64,000 nt of DNA. Origin: Pectobacterium aroidearum. GTDB lineage: Bacteria > Pseudomonadota > Gammaproteobacteria > Enterobacterales > Enterobacteriaceae. The stretch spans positions 1,550,001 through 1,614,000 of the forward strand of contig NZ_CP166097.1 of the NCBI RefSeq assembly GCF_041228105.1, in the 5' to 3' direction. Numbering within the stretch: position 1 is the first letter of the stretch; every line of letters begins with the position of its first letter. The notes beneath the pieces are model-generated. The model saw nothing but the letters and a program-made list of their open reading frames with translations. It did not search any database and was not told where the DNA came from. A program made the translations under genes and the position numbers. Shown one piece after another: positions 45,134 to 56,274 of this stretch.

Positions 45134-45934
45134 ATGGACTGGTTAGTTCTTGGGCCAGAGATGCTGGCCGTGCTGTTTTTTGTTGGGGCGTTGGCAGGGT
45201 TTATTGATTCGATTGCGGGCGGTGGCGGTTTATTGACGATCCCAGCCTTGCTGGCGGCGGGTTTATCCCCTGCGCAGGCGCTGGCGACGAATAAACTTCA
45301 GGCCGTCGGAGGATCCTTTTCCGCCAGCCTGTATTTCATCCGTCGCCGCGCGGTCAATCTGGGCGAGCAGAAGCTGGCGATTGCGCTGACGTTTATCGGT
45401 TCGACCTTTGGTGCCTGGCTGATCCAGCAAATCCATGCCGACTTTTTGCGCCAACTGCTGCCGGTGCTGATTATTGGTATTGGTCTCTACTTTTTACTCA
45501 CGCCAAAAATTGGTGATGACGATCGGCAACGCCGCCTGTCGCCGCTTCCGTTTGCGATTGTGGCAGGCGGCTGCGTCGGTTTTTATGACGGCTTCTTTGG
45601 CCCCGGTGCCGGGTCGTTTTATGCTCTGGCGTTTGTCACCCTGTATGGTTTCAATCTGGCAAAAGCGACGGCGAATGCCAAAATCCTGAACTTTACCTCC
45701 AACTTCGGCGGGCTGCTGTTTTTTATGCTTAGCGGAAAAGTGGTCTGGGTAGTTGGGGGCGTCATGCTGATCGGGCAGATCCTCGGCGCGCGGCTTGGGG
45801 CTAAAATGGTGATGACGAAAGGGCAAAAGCTGATTCGTCCTATGCTGGTGCTGGTTTCCGCCATTATGAGCAGCAAGCTGATTTATGACAGCCACGGACA
45901 CGAGATTGCTGCCTGGCTGGGACAGTTTTTATGA
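45134..45934 (+). CDS. yfcA: TSUP-family membrane protein YfcA
   Basis: 266 residues with about eight hydrophobic segments. The TauE/SafE (TSUP) repeats are GFIDSIAGGGGLLTIPALLAAG near the start and VGFYDGFFGPGAGSFY in the second half. The family exports or imports sulphur-containing anions; the substrate of YfcA is unknown. Nine bases after mepA. Confidence 0.92.
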   Translation: MDWLVLGPEMLAVLFFVGALAGFIDSIAGGGGLLTIPALLAAGLSPAQALATNKLQAVGGSFSASLYFIRRRAVNLGEQKLAIALTFIGSTFGAWLIQQIHADFLRQLLPVLIIGIGLYFLLTPKIGDDDRQRRLSPLPFAIVAGGCVGFYDGFFGPGAGSFYALAFVTLYGFNLAKATANAKILNFTSNFGGLLFFMLSGKVVWVVGGVMLIGQILGARLGAKMVMTKGQKLIRPMLVLVSAIMSSKLIYDSHGHEIAAWLGQFL

Positions 45935-45962
45935 TAACAATCTTATGATCACAACAGATAAC

Positions 45963-46508
45963 ATGACAACGACGCACCATTATCAGCAACTTATTGATAT
46001 TTTTAATGATTGCTTTGGCGATGAATACAACACCCGTCTGGTAAAAGGCGACGATGAGCCGATTTATTTGCCAGCGGATGATGACATTCCGTATCACCGG
46101 ATTGTGTTTGCGCATGGTTTTTATGCCAGCGCGCTGCACGAGATTTCCCACTGGTGTATTGCCGGTGCCCAGCGGCGTTTGCAGGTCGACTTCGGCTACT
46201 GGTACTGCCCGGATGGCCGCGATGCCACGACGCAAAGCCAGTTCGAAGTGGTAGAGATTAAACCCCAGGCCTTCGACTGGCTGTTCTGTGTTGCGGCGGG
46301 TTTTCCGTTTAATGTCAGCTGCGACAACCTGAACGGCGATTGCGAGCCCGATCGCATTGATTTCCAACGGCGTGTGCATGCGCAAGTGATGCAGTATCTG
46401 GACGAGGGGATTCCTGCGCGTCCGGCGAGCTTTATTCGTGCGCTACAATCGTTTTACAATACGCCCCCGCTGACGGCGGCGAGCTTCCCGTATCCAGCCG
46501 ATCTGTGA
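45963..46508 (+). CDS. epmC: Elongation factor P hydroxylase EpmC
   Basis: 181 residues from the ATG giving MTTTHHYQQL, aligned with E. coli EpmC (182); an ATG at 45945 would add six residues. Conserved iron-enzyme features are FAHGFYASALHEISHWC (HExxH-like) and DFGYWYCPDGRD. It hydroxylates the modified lysine of EF-P. It lies between yfcA and yfcL, as in E. coli. Confidence 0.93.
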   Translation: MTTTHHYQQLIDIFNDCFGDEYNTRLVKGDDEPIYLPADDDIPYHRIVFAHGFYASALHEISHWCIAGAQRRLQVDFGYWYCPDGRDATTQSQFEVVEIKPQAFDWLFCVAAGFPFNVSCDNLNGDCEPDRIDFQRRVHAQVMQYLDEGIPARPASFIRALQSFYNTPPLTAASFPYPADL

Positions 46509-46542
46509 TGAGCGGGAACTGCAAAAAATTTGAGGATAAGAA

Positions 46543-46827
46543 ATGATCGCAGAATTTGAAACGCGCATTCTGGCGCTGATTGATGACATGGTAGAACATG
46601 CCAGCGACGACGAGCTTTTTGCTGGTGGCTACTTGCGCGGTCATCTGACAGTGTCGGTTGCAGAAGCGGAAGAAAACGGGGAACACACGCTTGAAGCACT
46701 GCATGTGCGCGTTAGCGACAGTATTAATAACGCTATTAAAAATGGTGAACTGTCACCGCCGGATCAGGTATTGGTTAACGGAATGTGGGAACGACTTTTC
46801 CAGCAAGCGCAGAACAGTACACACTGA
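46543..46827 (+). CDS. yfcL: YfcL family protein
   Basis: 94 residues, near E. coli YfcL (92). Acidic, no signal or membrane segment ([44 protein letters not shown] in parts). Function unknown. AGGATAAG precedes the ATG. Confidence 0.85.
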   Translation: MIAEFETRILALIDDMVEHASDDELFAGGYLRGHLTVSVAEAEENGEHTLEALHVRVSDSINNAIKNGELSPPDQVLVNGMWERLFQQAQNSTH

Positions 46828-46893
46828 TTTCATCAGTGCTCATCGTTAAGCAATCAGTGCTGGCTTAGTCAAGCCAGCACATCTTCTTCCTCA

Positions 46894-48921
46894 TTAATCC
46901 TGAGTGACGGGTTTGCCTTTCAGCAGTTTCCTTATCCAGAAGCGATTCGGGTTTAGCGCAGCAAGCGTGTCGCGATCCAGCGGCAGCGGTTCTCCATACA
47001 TTTGCGAAGCCAAAATTTCTGCCGCGAGTGGGGCAGAGCAGAGCCCGCGTGAGCCTAACGCACCGATAATAAACAGATCTCGCCAATAAGGCGCGTTCGG
47101 CACGGTGTCGGCACGGTGCTGTGGATGCAGCCGATCTTCATATTCTGCCAGCGTTTGTTCATAGTCCGGCACGGCTCCTAACAGCGGCAGATGATCGCGT
47201 AGCGCACTGCGCACACCCTGACGTGCTTGCGCATCGCTGACATCGATCGTCTTGGCCCACTCTGCGTGGGGCAAGCAGTTCAGTAGCCGCTGGCGGTTCT
47301 CTTGCTGTTCTTCTTCCCGATAATCACAGCGGGTTTCTCCCCGTACATAGCTTGCTCCGATGCAGTGCGTTTGATGGCGCGGGCTGACCGGCGTCAAATA
47401 GCCGTCGTAGCACAGAACCTGTTTAAGCTGCCCCAACACGGGGTTAGTGGGAATATGACTGACCTGCCCGCGCACGGCGTAGGCGGGTAAATGATGAGTT
47501 TGCGACCAATCAGTAATGTGATAGCCATTTGCCAGCACCACAACCGCATGGCTTACCCGTTGGCCGGTACTGAGGGTGAGCGCCCAGCCGTCGTCCGTTT
47601 TCTCCAGTGTGGAAACGATGGTATTCATCTGTACCGACAGGCCGTTCTGCTGTGCCAGCTTCAACGCAGCGGCTGTTAGTTCTGCCGGACACAGCCAGCC
47701 GCCGTCGGGGTAGGTGATGCCGTTTACGCCGGGATTCAGACCGCTTTGGTTTTCCAGTTGTTGTGCATCCACGCTAATGACTAACTCTTCCGGCCATTCT
47801 CCTTGCAGAATCTGTTCGATCTTACGCGCGCTTTTTTCATCCCAGGCGAGCTGGCTAACTCCGCACCACTGGTGCTCAAATGCCAGACCCTGTTGCGCCA
47901 GTGCCGTGTAACTGCGGCGGGCAAAGTCAAAAGCAAGGGAGAAAAAGCGGGATACCGCATCGTGTCGATTATTCAGCAGAGGATACAGCGCACCTTGACG
48001 ATTGCCGGAGGCGCCCGTGGCAGGCTGGGCTTCCGCACAGTAGAGCGTGACCTTTGCTCCGCGCCGTTGCAGCGCCAGTGCGGTGAGCACGCTGGCGATG
48101 CCGCCGCCGATAATCGCAATATCGTCAGTCGTGCTGGCCGCAGGACGCGCATACCACGGTGTCGGTGAGGTGATGGGAAGCGTCTCGGGAAGGATGCCGC
48201 TCAGCATCTCGCGTTTTTGTCCGAATCCTTTGACCTTACTGACCTGAAACCCCGCCTGTTGCAGACCGCGACGTACAAAGCCCGCAGCGGTAAAGGTGGC
48301 AAACGTGCCTCCTTGACGGCACAGACGAGCCATTGCCTGAAACAGATTATCTGTCCACATGTCCGGGTTTTTGGCGGGGGCGAAGCCGTCCAGAAACCAG
48401 GCGTCGACCTGATGATTCTGGGTGTCATCCAACTCAGGCAGCAACGTGTTGACGTCACCAAACCATAAATCGAGCGTGATAGCGCCTTGCGCCAGAATCA
48501 AGCGGTGGCAACCCGGCAGCGGCAGCGGCCATTGCTCACGCAGTTCATCCGCAAAGGCGGCCAGTTCCGGCCACTGAGCATGTGCGGCCGCTAAATCATG
48601 CCGACGCAGAGGGAATTTCTCGAAGCTGATGAAATGCAAGTGGTGCAAGGTCGCCTGCGGCTGCTGTTGACGAAAGTCGGCAAACGCCTGCCACAGCGTC
48701 AGAAAATTCAGACCCGTACCAAAGCCGGTTTCTGCTATCACGCAGGCAGTGCGTGGATGTGTGGCGAAACGCTCAGGAAACTGATTGCCCTTTAAAAACA
48801 CATAACGGGTTTCAGCTAACCCATCCTGATTCGAAAAATAGACGTCATCAAACTGTTGCGATACAGGTGTACCCTGAGCGTTCCAACTTAACGACGCATG
48901 TTGGATGGGGAGGTTCGTCAC
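46894..48921 (-). CDS. mnmC: Bifunctional tRNA U34 modification enzyme MnmC
   Basis: 675 residues (E. coli 668). The N-terminal half is the methyltransferase ([18 protein letters not shown] stretch [27 protein letters not shown]). The C-terminal half is the FAD oxidase ([31 protein letters not shown]). Together they finish the mnm5s2U modification of wobble uridines. On the minus strand, divergent from fabB. Confidence 0.95.
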   Translation of the reverse strand: MTNLPIQHASLSWNAQGTPVSQQFDDVYFSNQDGLAETRYVFLKGNQFPERFATHPRTACVIAETGFGTGLNFLTLWQAFADFRQQQPQATLHHLHFISFEKFPLRRHDLAAAHAQWPELAAFADELREQWPLPLPGCHRLILAQGAITLDLWFGDVNTLLPELDDTQNHQVDAWFLDGFAPAKNPDMWTDNLFQAMARLCRQGGTFATFTAAGFVRRGLQQAGFQVSKVKGFGQKREMLSGILPETLPITSPTPWYARPAASTTDDIAIIGGGIASVLTALALQRRGAKVTLYCAEAQPATGASGNRQGALYPLLNNRHDAVSRFFSLAFDFARRSYTALAQQGLAFEHQWCGVSQLAWDEKSARKIEQILQGEWPEELVISVDAQQLENQSGLNPGVNGITYPDGGWLCPAELTAAALKLAQQNGLSVQMNTIVSTLEKTDDGWALTLSTGQRVSHAVVVLANGYHITDWSQTHHLPAYAVRGQVSHIPTNPVLGQLKQVLCYDGYLTPVSPRHQTHCIGASYVRGETRCDYREEEQQENRQRLLNCLPHAEWAKTIDVSDAQARQGVRSALRDHLPLLGAVPDYEQTLAEYEDRLHPQHRADTVPNAPYWRDLFIIGALGSRGLCSAPLAAEILASQMYGEPLPLDRDTLAALNPNRFWIRKLLKGKPVTQD

Positions 48922-49007
48922 GGCAAAAGCTCATTATTCAAGTGATGGCGAGATTTTAACGAGCGGAATATCGTGGCGCAAATTTAGCAATAATTTCGCG
49001 ATAGTTC

Positions 49008-49024
49008 GGCTGATCGGACTTGTT
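49008..49024. promoter_or_regulatory. Putative FadR site upstream of fabB
   Basis: GGCTGATCGGACTTGTT matches the FadR consensus at 10 of 13 fixed positions. It lies about 70 bases before the fabB ATG, where in E. coli FadR activates fabB from a site near the promoter. Match by eye. Confidence 0.5.
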
Positions 49025-49093
49025 CAGCTTACAACTGTACGCTAAAGTGCGAAGCGAAATCCCAAACTCTATAAGTGGAAAAAGAGGTATTAA

Positions 49094-50311
49094 ATGAAAC
49101 GTGCAGTGATTACTGGCCTGGGGATCGTATCAAGCATCGGTAATAACCAGCAGGAAGTTCTGGCATCATTGCGGGAAGGCCGCTCGGGTATTACTTTCTC
49201 TCAAGAGCTGAAAGATTCCGGTATGCGTAGTCACGTCTGGGGGAATGTCAAACTGGACACCACTGGCCTCATCGATCGCAAAATTGTGCGTTTTATGAGT
49301 GATGCATCGATTTATGCCTACTTATCCATGGAGCAGGCGATTCAGGATTCCGGCCTGTCTGATGAAGTTTATCAAAATAACCCACGCGTTGGCCTGATTG
49401 CCGGTTCCGGCGGTTCTGCGCGCTATCAGGTGTTTGGTGCTGACGCGATGCGCAGCCCGCGTGGCCTGAAAGCCGTTGGTCCTTATGTTGTGACCAAATC
49501 CATGGGTTCCGCGGTATCTGCCTGTCTGGCAACGCCGTTCAAAATCCACGGTGTGAACTACTCCATCAGTTCTGCCTGTGCGACCTCTGCACACTGTATC
49601 GGTAACGCCGTTGAGCAAATTCAGATGGGCAAACAGGACATCGTATTCGCTGGTGGAGCTGAAGAGCTGTGCTGGGAATTGGCCTGTGAATTTGATGCGA
49701 TGGGCGCGCTGTCGACCAAATACAATGAAACACCAGAAAAAGCGTCCCGTACCTATGATGCCGATCGCGATGGTTTCGTGATTGCAGGCGGCGGCGGTAT
49801 GGTCGTTGTCGAAGAGCTGGAACACGCGCTGGCGCGCGGTGCGCACATCTACGCAGAAATCGTCGGCTACGGTGCGACGTCTGACGGTGCAGATATGGTT
49901 GCCCCATCGGGTGAAGGTGCCGTTCGCTGCATGAAGATGGCGATGAACGGTGTTGATACGCCAATTGATTACCTGAACTCTCACGGTACCTCTACGCCGG
50001 TTGGCGATGTGAAGGAACTGGGTGCGATTCGTGAAGTGTTTGGCGACAAATCGCCAGCGATCTCCGCGACGAAAGCAATGACCGGTCACTCTCTGGGAGC
50101 CGCAGGCGTTCAGGAAGCCATTTACTCATTGCTGATGCTGGAACACGGCTTTGTTGCGCCAAGCATTAACGTGGAAAATTTAGATGAGCAGGCTGCTGGC
50201 CTGAATATCGTGACGACGCCGACGGAGCGTAAACTGACCACGGTGATGTCTAACAGCTTCGGCTTCGGTGGTACGAATGCGACGCTGGTAATGAGAAAAC
50301 TCGATAAATAA
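49094..50311 (+). CDS. fabB: 3-oxoacyl-ACP synthase I FabB
   Basis: 405 residues. The catalytic Cys lies at about residue 162 (SSACATSAH), with the two His in [11 protein letters not shown] and TGHSLGAAG, and the [10 protein letters not shown] end. It elongates acyl-ACP and is needed for unsaturated fatty acids. Ribosome site AAAGAGG precedes ATG. A strong terminator follows. Confidence 0.97.
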   Translation: MKRAVITGLGIVSSIGNNQQEVLASLREGRSGITFSQELKDSGMRSHVWGNVKLDTTGLIDRKIVRFMSDASIYAYLSMEQAIQDSGLSDEVYQNNPRVGLIAGSGGSARYQVFGADAMRSPRGLKAVGPYVVTKSMGSAVSACLATPFKIHGVNYSISSACATSAHCIGNAVEQIQMGKQDIVFAGGAEELCWELACEFDAMGALSTKYNETPEKASRTYDADRDGFVIAGGGGMVVVEELEHALARGAHIYAEIVGYGATSDGADMVAPSGEGAVRCMKMAMNGVDTPIDYLNSHGTSTPVGDVKELGAIREVFGDKSPAISATKAMTGHSLGAAGVQEAIYSLLMLEHGFVAPSINVENLDEQAAGLNIVTTPTERKLTTVMSNSFGFGGTNATLVMRKLDK

Positions 50312-50349
50312 TCGGTTTTTCATTCGCGTATTATTATGAAAAGTAATCA

Positions 50350-50380
50350 AACCCCGCTGGCGCAAGCCGCGGGGTTTTTT
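50350..50380 (+). terminator. Rho-independent terminator of fabB
   Basis: CCCCGC and GGC pair with GCC and GCGGGG around GCAA, then six T residues. It ends before the convergent flk gene. Confidence 0.92.
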
Positions 50381-50424
50381 GTGGGCAATACTATGAGCCG
50401 CCTTGGCCGTAATGAGAACGGTGC

Positions 50425-51669
50425 TTAGATCAACACCCAGAGTAGAAATGCGGCCACGCAGGTGCTGACAATCACCAGAAACATAGGCTTATGGAACAGG
50501 GATTGCCAACTGAGCGGCAGTGAGGCAATCAGGGGGTTGAACAGCGGGTGCAGCAATTGTGAAGTCGTTGTCCAGTCCGTTTCCTGCGCACGCTGAATGC
50601 GCTGTGTAAACAGGAACGTCAGCAGATCGCTGACCTGCATCGGCGTCAGCGGCGTTTGTAAGCCGATATTGAAGCGATTCTGCGTGTAATCCATCAATAG
50701 GTGCTGTTCCTGCGCGGTCATTGGCTGTTGTAGCAAAGCCTGCAACGGGGCGAGGTTTGGGGAAAGCAGCGCGTTCTGTGCCGATAGCGGCTGTGATGAT
50801 AGGTTCGCTGTAGATGACAGATTCGCGTTTGTCGTATTAGCCGTGTTGGCTGTCAGCGATTCTGGTGCTGCGCCTGCGGTTCCCGCATTTGTCGGTGTCC
50901 CCTGCGATGCCGGTGAGGTGGCGCGCAGCAGCGTCTGTGTTTGTTGCAGCTCTACCTGCGCTTGCAGGAACTGCGTGAGCAACGGCAGGTGTTTTAACGG
51001 GATGGTGTCACCCGCATTAAGATTCTGCATCATCATCAGATTACTCAGCACTCTTGCTGGTTGTTCACCGGTCATGGTCGCCAATCGGGTGACTAACTGA
51101 TTCAGGCCGCGCTGTTCAGCAGGATTGAGGGGACGATCGGGCGAGTTGGCAGCCTGAGCGGTTTGTGTCGCACTGGCCGGTGTCGTTGACTGTGGGATTT
51201 GCCCATTTTGCAGCAGCGTCACAACCTGCTGTAGCTGCGTTTTATTCAATGCGCTTAGCGTGGTGCTGCCGAACCGTTGCTGGATAAAATCGCTGACTGC
51301 CTGACGATTATTTCCCTGAGACAGCATATCCGTCAGGCGCTGAAGCAGTTGCTGGCGTCCACCGCTATCTTGTGCCTGCGTTAAACGCGTCTGGAGTATC
51401 TGCTCGGCAGGTTGGTAGTGGCGGGACTGCAATTCGCTATTTTCTGCCAGACCTAATCCTGTTTTTACCGTCGTCCAGACTTCCGCTGCTTTTGATGTTG
51501 TCAGTGCGGCAACTTTAAGCACCAGATTTTCCAGCGTGGTGCGCTGTGCCAGCGTGAGCGGTCGATCGCCGTTGGCGGAGCCTGTGGTATTCGAGGCTGA
51601 GGATGTGGTTGTCGACGTAACCGGGCGCTCGCCGGGCAGCGGGGCACCCGGGCCACTTACAGGTTGCAT
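50425..51669 (-). CDS. flk: Flagella biosynthesis regulator Flk
   Basis: 414 residues from the ATG giving MQPVSGPG; GAGGAT lies upstream. A long low-complexity Ser/Thr/Gln-rich protein with one hydrophobic segment at the C-terminus (KPMFLVIVSTCVAAFLLWVL), the layout of Flk, an inner-membrane-anchored factor that prevents early secretion switch in flagellar assembly. Position between fabB and pdxB matches E. coli. Sequence divergence within the family is high. Confidence 0.88.
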   Translation of the reverse strand: MQPVSGPGAPLPGERPVTSTTTSSASNTTGSANGDRPLTLAQRTTLENLVLKVAALTTSKAAEVWTTVKTGLGLAENSELQSRHYQPAEQILQTRLTQAQDSGGRQQLLQRLTDMLSQGNNRQAVSDFIQQRFGSTTLSALNKTQLQQVVTLLQNGQIPQSTTPASATQTAQAANSPDRPLNPAEQRGLNQLVTRLATMTGEQPARVLSNLMMMQNLNAGDTIPLKHLPLLTQFLQAQVELQQTQTLLRATSPASQGTPTNAGTAGAAPESLTANTANTTNANLSSTANLSSQPLSAQNALLSPNLAPLQALLQQPMTAQEQHLLMDYTQNRFNIGLQTPLTPMQVSDLLTFLFTQRIQRAQETDWTTTSQLLHPLFNPLIASLPLSWQSLFHKPMFLVIVSTCVAAFLLWVLI

Positions 51670-51774
51670 ATCGGTTATCCTCACTGCCGTTATGATTGAG
51701 AGGAATCATAGCAATCTCCTGTGACCGCCGATAGTCATGCACTGCTTAAAAGGCACGAATCTCATGACGGGGTC

Positions 51775-52668
51775 TCATGAGGGGCGTCCCAGCGGCGTAC
51801 GCAGACGCTGGGCGAGGATAACACCGAGTAGTGTGATGCCACCGCCAATCAGATGGTAATGGTGCAAAGGCTCGTGCAAAAATCCAATCGCGATCATTGC
51901 TGTAAAAATGGGAGTCAGATTCATAAAGATGGCGGCTTTGCTGGCTCCCAGACGCATAACGCCCTGAATCCACAAAAAAGGCGCGATGATTGAGGCCATG
52001 ATGCCAGCGAAAATCACCAGCGGCAGATTTTGGGCATTAAGCTGCACGTTGTCCGTCAGCAGGAAATTTGGAATCAGTACCACCACGCCAAAGGCAATTT
52101 GCACATAGAGCGATACCCAGTTGGGTAACGGGATGCTCCAGCGTTTGGTTAACACGCCATAGAGTGCATAGGACAGCGACGCACAAAACATCATGAATTC
52201 ACCGGGGCCGATGCCCTGCGCCAGAATCTGTTCTGGATGTCCTTCTCCAATCAGCCAGATAATGCCTGCCAGCGACAGGATGCTGCCGAGCAGCACGCCC
52301 AATGTGGGGGCGATGCGTAGCAGAGGTATGCTGAGCAGGACCGTGAGGAGTGGAATGAGCGACCCCATAATGCCCATCATCACCGCGCTGATCGAGTGCG
52401 CTGCGTAGTAGGCCAAACTTTGATACAGCACCATGCCGAGTAACCCCAGCACCAGCAATTTCCAGGCGTGTTGACGAATGGCCGTTGCATGCTGACGCAG
52501 GGTTGGCAGCATGAATGGCGTCATGACGAGAAATGCCAGTAGCCAGCGATAAAATGAGATAGCAGCCGGGTCGATGACGCTCGCGGAGAGCTTGTTGACA
52601 ATGACATTCACTGACCAGATCAGCACGGCAATGGTGGGGAATAAGGCGTTCAACGTTGGATTTCTCAT
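51775..52668 (-). CDS. EamA/DMT-family transporter
   Basis: 297 residues from the ATG giving MRNPTLN; the frame continues 30 codons upstream without family likeness. Ten hydrophobic segments in two repeats of five, with the EamA signatures IWSVNVIVNKLS near the start and SASLSYALYGVLTKRW-like CASLSYALYGVLTKRW in the second half. Probably a metabolite exporter. It sits between flk and pdxB, where E. coli has none. Confidence 0.85.
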   Translation of the reverse strand: MRNPTLNALFPTIAVLIWSVNVIVNKLSASVIDPAAISFYRWLLAFLVMTPFMLPTLRQHATAIRQHAWKLLVLGLLGMVLYQSLAYYAAHSISAVMMGIMGSLIPLLTVLLSIPLLRIAPTLGVLLGSILSLAGIIWLIGEGHPEQILAQGIGPGEFMMFCASLSYALYGVLTKRWSIPLPNWVSLYVQIAFGVVVLIPNFLLTDNVQLNAQNLPLVIFAGIMASIIAPFLWIQGVMRLGASKAAIFMNLTPIFTAMIAIGFLHEPLHHYHLIGGGITLLGVILAQRLRTPLGRPS

Positions 52669-52966
52669 AACAGACCAGACAGAGAACGCATCGGTTGTCT
52701 GAGCTGGGAGGTAAAGATAGGGCAAGTGCCGCAACGGCAAACAACATAGCAGAGCCACACGGCGACTATCAACTCGGGATGTCCTTTAACACGGTTTGGT
52801 TTTGCTGCGGTAAATGGCCGCCTCATGCGGGGATGGGAGCCGCGTGATGTTGATGTGAGCAGAGGAAGGAAAGACATCGCGTCGTAATTGCCTTGGGTTT
52901 CTGCCCCATTCGGTGGCAAAATATCTCCCCGCTTTTTTTGGCTGGCTACCGATGTCGGAGAAGACA

Positions 52967-54103
52967 ATGAAGATTCTGGTTGATGAGAATATGCCGTATG
53001 CCCGCGAACTTTTTAGCCGTCTGGGCGACGTGCAGGCTGTGCCGGGACGTCCTTTACCGCGCGATCTGCTGGCAGGCGCAGATGCGCTGATGGTGCGTTC
53101 GGTCACGAAGGTGAATGCGGATCTGCTGTCTGGTTCGGCGGTAAAATTCGTCGGCAGCGCGACGGCTGGCACCGACCATGTTGATGATACCTGGCTTAAC
53201 GCCAACGGTATCGCGTTTTCTGCTGCGCCCGGCTGCAATGCCATCGCGGTAGTGGAGTACGTGTTTTCTTCTTTGCTGATGCTGGCCGAGCGTGATGGCT
53301 TCCAACTGCGTGATAAAACCGTCGGGATTGTCGGCGTGGGAAACGTTGGCCGACGTCTGGATGCGCGTCTGAAAGCCTGGGGCGTTAAAACGCTGCTGTG
53401 CGATCCGCCGCGTGCCGATCGCGGTGATGCGGGGGATTTCCTGCCGCTAGAGACGCTGGTGCGCGATGCTGACATTCTGACGCTGCATACGCCGCTGTAT
53501 CTCGATGGTCCATACCGTACCCATCACTTGGTTGATGCCAGCGTGCTGGACGCGTTTGCCGACGGACGTATTCTGATTAACGCCTGCCGTGGCCCGGTGG
53601 TAGATAATGCGGCACTGCTTGAGACCTTGCAACGGGGTAAAAAACTCAGCGTCATTCTTGACGTATGGGAACCCGAGCCTGAATTATCAACCGATCTGCT
53701 GGCACGCGTCGATATTGGCACGGCGCATATCGCTGGTTATACGCTGGAAGGGAAGGCGCGCGGTACTACGCAGGTCTTTGAAGCCTGGAGCGAGTTTATT
53801 GGAACCCCCCAGAAGGTGGCGCTTTCGTCGCTTTTGCCTGAGCCAGAGTATGCCGAAGTGACACTGACCGTGCCGCTGGATGAGGCGCTGCTAAAACGTC
53901 TGGTGCATCTGGTGTATGATGTGCGCCGGGATGATGCGTTGTTGCGCCACGTTGCGCATCAGGAAGGCGAATTCGATCGCCTGCGCAAACATTATCAGGA
54001 ACGACGCGAATGGTCGTCACTCCATGTTATCTGCGCTGATGCTGACAGCGCAGATTGCCTGAACGCGCTGGGATTCACGGCGTCAGTGCGGGGCGCACGC
54101 TAA
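52967..54103 (+). CDS. pdxB: 4-phosphoerythronate dehydrogenase PdxB
   Basis: 378 residues (E. coli 378) from the ATG with GGAG upstream. NAD-binding motif [17 protein letters not shown], the catalytic Arg region [10 protein letters not shown], and [14 protein letters not shown] are visible. It is the second step of vitamin B6 synthesis. Other upstream starts in the frame are not needed. Confidence 0.95.
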   Translation: MKILVDENMPYARELFSRLGDVQAVPGRPLPRDLLAGADALMVRSVTKVNADLLSGSAVKFVGSATAGTDHVDDTWLNANGIAFSAAPGCNAIAVVEYVFSSLLMLAERDGFQLRDKTVGIVGVGNVGRRLDARLKAWGVKTLLCDPPRADRGDAGDFLPLETLVRDADILTLHTPLYLDGPYRTHHLVDASVLDAFADGRILINACRGPVVDNAALLETLQRGKKLSVILDVWEPEPELSTDLLARVDIGTAHIAGYTLEGKARGTTQVFEAWSEFIGTPQKVALSSLLPEPEYAEVTLTVPLDEALLKRLVHLVYDVRRDDALLRHVAHQEGEFDRLRKHYQERREWSSLHVICADADSADCLNALGFTASVRGAR

Positions 54104-54216
54104 CGGCGTTTCGCGCGAGCATCACTTTTTTATTCATGAACCAACAGACGGCGTCGCGATCGTCTGTTGGTTCCATTTATGATTTGTGTTTCATTCAAAA
54201 TTTGGGAGAGAACCAA

Positions 54217-55227
54217 ATGTCTGACGGCTGGAATATTGCTCTGCTGGGTGCCACGGGCGCAGTAGGCACGGCGTTACTGGAATTATTGCAGGAACGCGAA
54301 TTCCCAGTGGGTGAACTGTATCTGCTGGCCAGCGAACGTAGCGCGGGTGAAACCATACGTTTTAACGGCCAGTCCTGTCTGGTCACCGATGTGGCTGATT
54401 TTGACTGGTCACAGGCACAGCTGGCGTTTTTTGTCGCTGGTCAGGATGTCAGCGCCCGCTATGCAGAAGAAGCAGGGAATGCAGGCTGTCTGGTTATCGA
54501 CAGCAGCGGTCTGTTTGCGCTGGAGCCGGATGTCCCGCTGGTCGTGCCCGGCGTTAATGCACATACGCTGGCAGATTACCGTAACCGTAATATTGTTGCG
54601 GTGGCCGACAGTCTGACCAGCCAACTGCTGACGGCGATTAAACCGCTGACCGATGCGGCAGGGCTTTCACGCCTGCATGTCGTCAATATGCTGGCGGTTT
54701 CCGCCCTCGGCAAAGCGGCGGTAGACGATCTGGCTGGGCAAAGTGCGCGTTTGCTGAACGGTATTCCGCCAGAAGCCGGGATTTTCCCGAAACAGCTGGC
54801 GTTCAATCTGTTGCCTTTACTACCGGATGAAGCCGGCAGCGTACGTGAAGAACGTCGTCTGGTGGATCAGGTGCGTAAAGTCTTGCAGGACGAAGGATTG
54901 CCGATTTCAGTGACCTGCATCCAGTCTCCTGTGTTCTATGGACACGCGCAGGTTGTCCATCTTGAATCGCTGCGTCCGCTGTCTGCGGAAGAGGCACGCG
55001 ATGAACTGCTCAATGCTGGAAATATTGAAGTTAGTGACGAACAGGATTACCCGACGCAGGTCGGTGATGCGTCCGGCAATGGACAACTGAGCGTCGGCTG
55101 TCTGCGTAACGATTACGGGATTCCTGAACTGCTGCAATTCTGGTCGGTTGCTGATAATGCTCGTTTTGGCGGTGCGCTGATGGCGGTGGAAACGGCAGAA
55201 TGTCTGGTGAGGGAGTATCTCGGGTAA
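54217..55227 (+). CDS. usg: Usg protein, aspartate-semialdehyde dehydrogenase paralogue
   Basis: 336 residues from the ATG with GGGAGAG upstream. NADP-type start [20 protein letters not shown] and the overall ASADH fold can be traced. At the place of the catalytic Cys (NPNCST in true enzymes) this protein has VADSLTSQ, so it probably does not act as a semialdehyde dehydrogenase. It overlaps truA by TAATG. Function unknown, as for E. coli Usg. Confidence 0.92.
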   Translation: MSDGWNIALLGATGAVGTALLELLQEREFPVGELYLLASERSAGETIRFNGQSCLVTDVADFDWSQAQLAFFVAGQDVSARYAEEAGNAGCLVIDSSGLFALEPDVPLVVPGVNAHTLADYRNRNIVAVADSLTSQLLTAIKPLTDAAGLSRLHVVNMLAVSALGKAAVDDLAGQSARLLNGIPPEAGIFPKQLAFNLLPLLPDEAGSVREERRLVDQVRKVLQDEGLPISVTCIQSPVFYGHAQVVHLESLRPLSAEEARDELLNAGNIEVSDEQDYPTQVGDASGNGQLSVGCLRNDYGIPELLQFWSVADNARFGGALMAVETAECLVREYLG

Positions 55228-56078
55228 TGTCGGAAACCACTCAGGCGGAGGCGATTCAGGCCGACGCCGTTGCGGAAAACGAACGCGCCCCGCTGAAAAT
55301 CGCGTTGGGCATTGAGTATGACGGTAGCCAGTATTATGGCTGGCAGCGCCAGAGTGATGTCGCTAGCGTGCAGGCTTGTCTTGAAAAGGCGCTGAGCAAA
55401 GTCGCGGATGAACCGATAGAAGTGTTTTGTGCCGGCCGAACCGATGCTGGGGTTCACGGTACCGGACAGGTTGTGCACTTCACCACGCAGGCGATCAGAA
55501 AAGATGCCGCCTGGACGATGGGGGTGAATGCGAATTTACCGCCAGATATCGCTGTGCGCTGGGTGAAAACGGTGGAGGAGGATTTCCATGCGCGCTTCAG
55601 CGCGACGGCACGTCGCTACCGCTATGTCATCTATAATCACCGCTATCGTCCTGCTGTGCTTTCACATGGCATGACGCACTTTTATCATCCGCTGGATGTG
55701 GAACGGATGGAGCGTGCCGGGCAGTGTCTGTTGGGGGAGAATGATTTCACCTCTTTTCGGGCGGTGCAATGCCAGTCGCGCACGCCGTTGCGCTATGTAA
55801 ATCATTTAAAGGTTACACGTCACGGTGACTATATCGTGGTAGATATTAAGGCCAATGCGTTCGTTCATCATATGGTGCGCAACATTGTTGGTAGCCTGAT
55901 GGAAGTCGGTTGTGGCAATCGCCCGGAGTCGTGGATTGCAGAGCTGCTGGCGGCCAAGGATCGTACGCTGGCGGCAGCGACGGCCAGAGCCGAAGGGCTG
56001 TATTTAGTGGCGGTGGATTACCCGGCGCGTTTTGCTTTGCCACAGCCCACGATGGGTCCACTCTTTTTGGCGGACTAG
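55227..56078 (+). CDS. truA: tRNA pseudouridine(38-40) synthase TruA
   Basis: 283 residues. Catalytic Asp in [11 protein letters not shown], plus the conserved [14 protein letters not shown] and [13 protein letters not shown] blocks. An N-terminal extension of about 20 Ala/Glu-rich residues precedes the core ([20 protein letters not shown] in parts). Its start overlaps the usg stop. Confidence 0.95.
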   Translation: MSETTQAEAIQADAVAENERAPLKIALGIEYDGSQYYGWQRQSDVASVQACLEKALSKVADEPIEVFCAGRTDAGVHGTGQVVHFTTQAIRKDAAWTMGVNANLPPDIAVRWVKTVEEDFHARFSATARRYRYVIYNHRYRPAVLSHGMTHFYHPLDVERMERAGQCLLGENDFTSFRAVQCQSRTPLRYVNHLKVTRHGDYIVVDIKANAFVHHMVRNIVGSLMEVGCGNRPESWIAELLAAKDRTLAAATARAEGLYLVAVDYPARFALPQPTMGPLFLAD

Positions 56079-56187
56079 TGCTTATTGGTGTGAGTTGTGC
56101 GTTTTTTGTCGTATCGCACGGGGCCTGTTGACCTATGGCCATCTGACCGTGTGCGGTGCGTATTAAGGACGATGCTGTTTGGCGTGC

Positions 56188-56229
56188 TATACGCAAGGCA
56201 ACGCGGGAATTCCGGCTGCCTTGCGTATA
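56188..56229. repeat. 13-bp perfect inverted repeat upstream of dedA
   Basis: TATACGCAAGGCA and TGCCTTGCGTATA, 16 bases apart, in the 196-base gap between truA and dedA. No T tract follows. It could be a transcript hairpin or a small mobile repeat. Confidence 0.8.
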
Positions 56230-56274
56230 TCGACCGCGTGCAATCGGTATACACTTTGGGGAGAAGAAGTTGTG

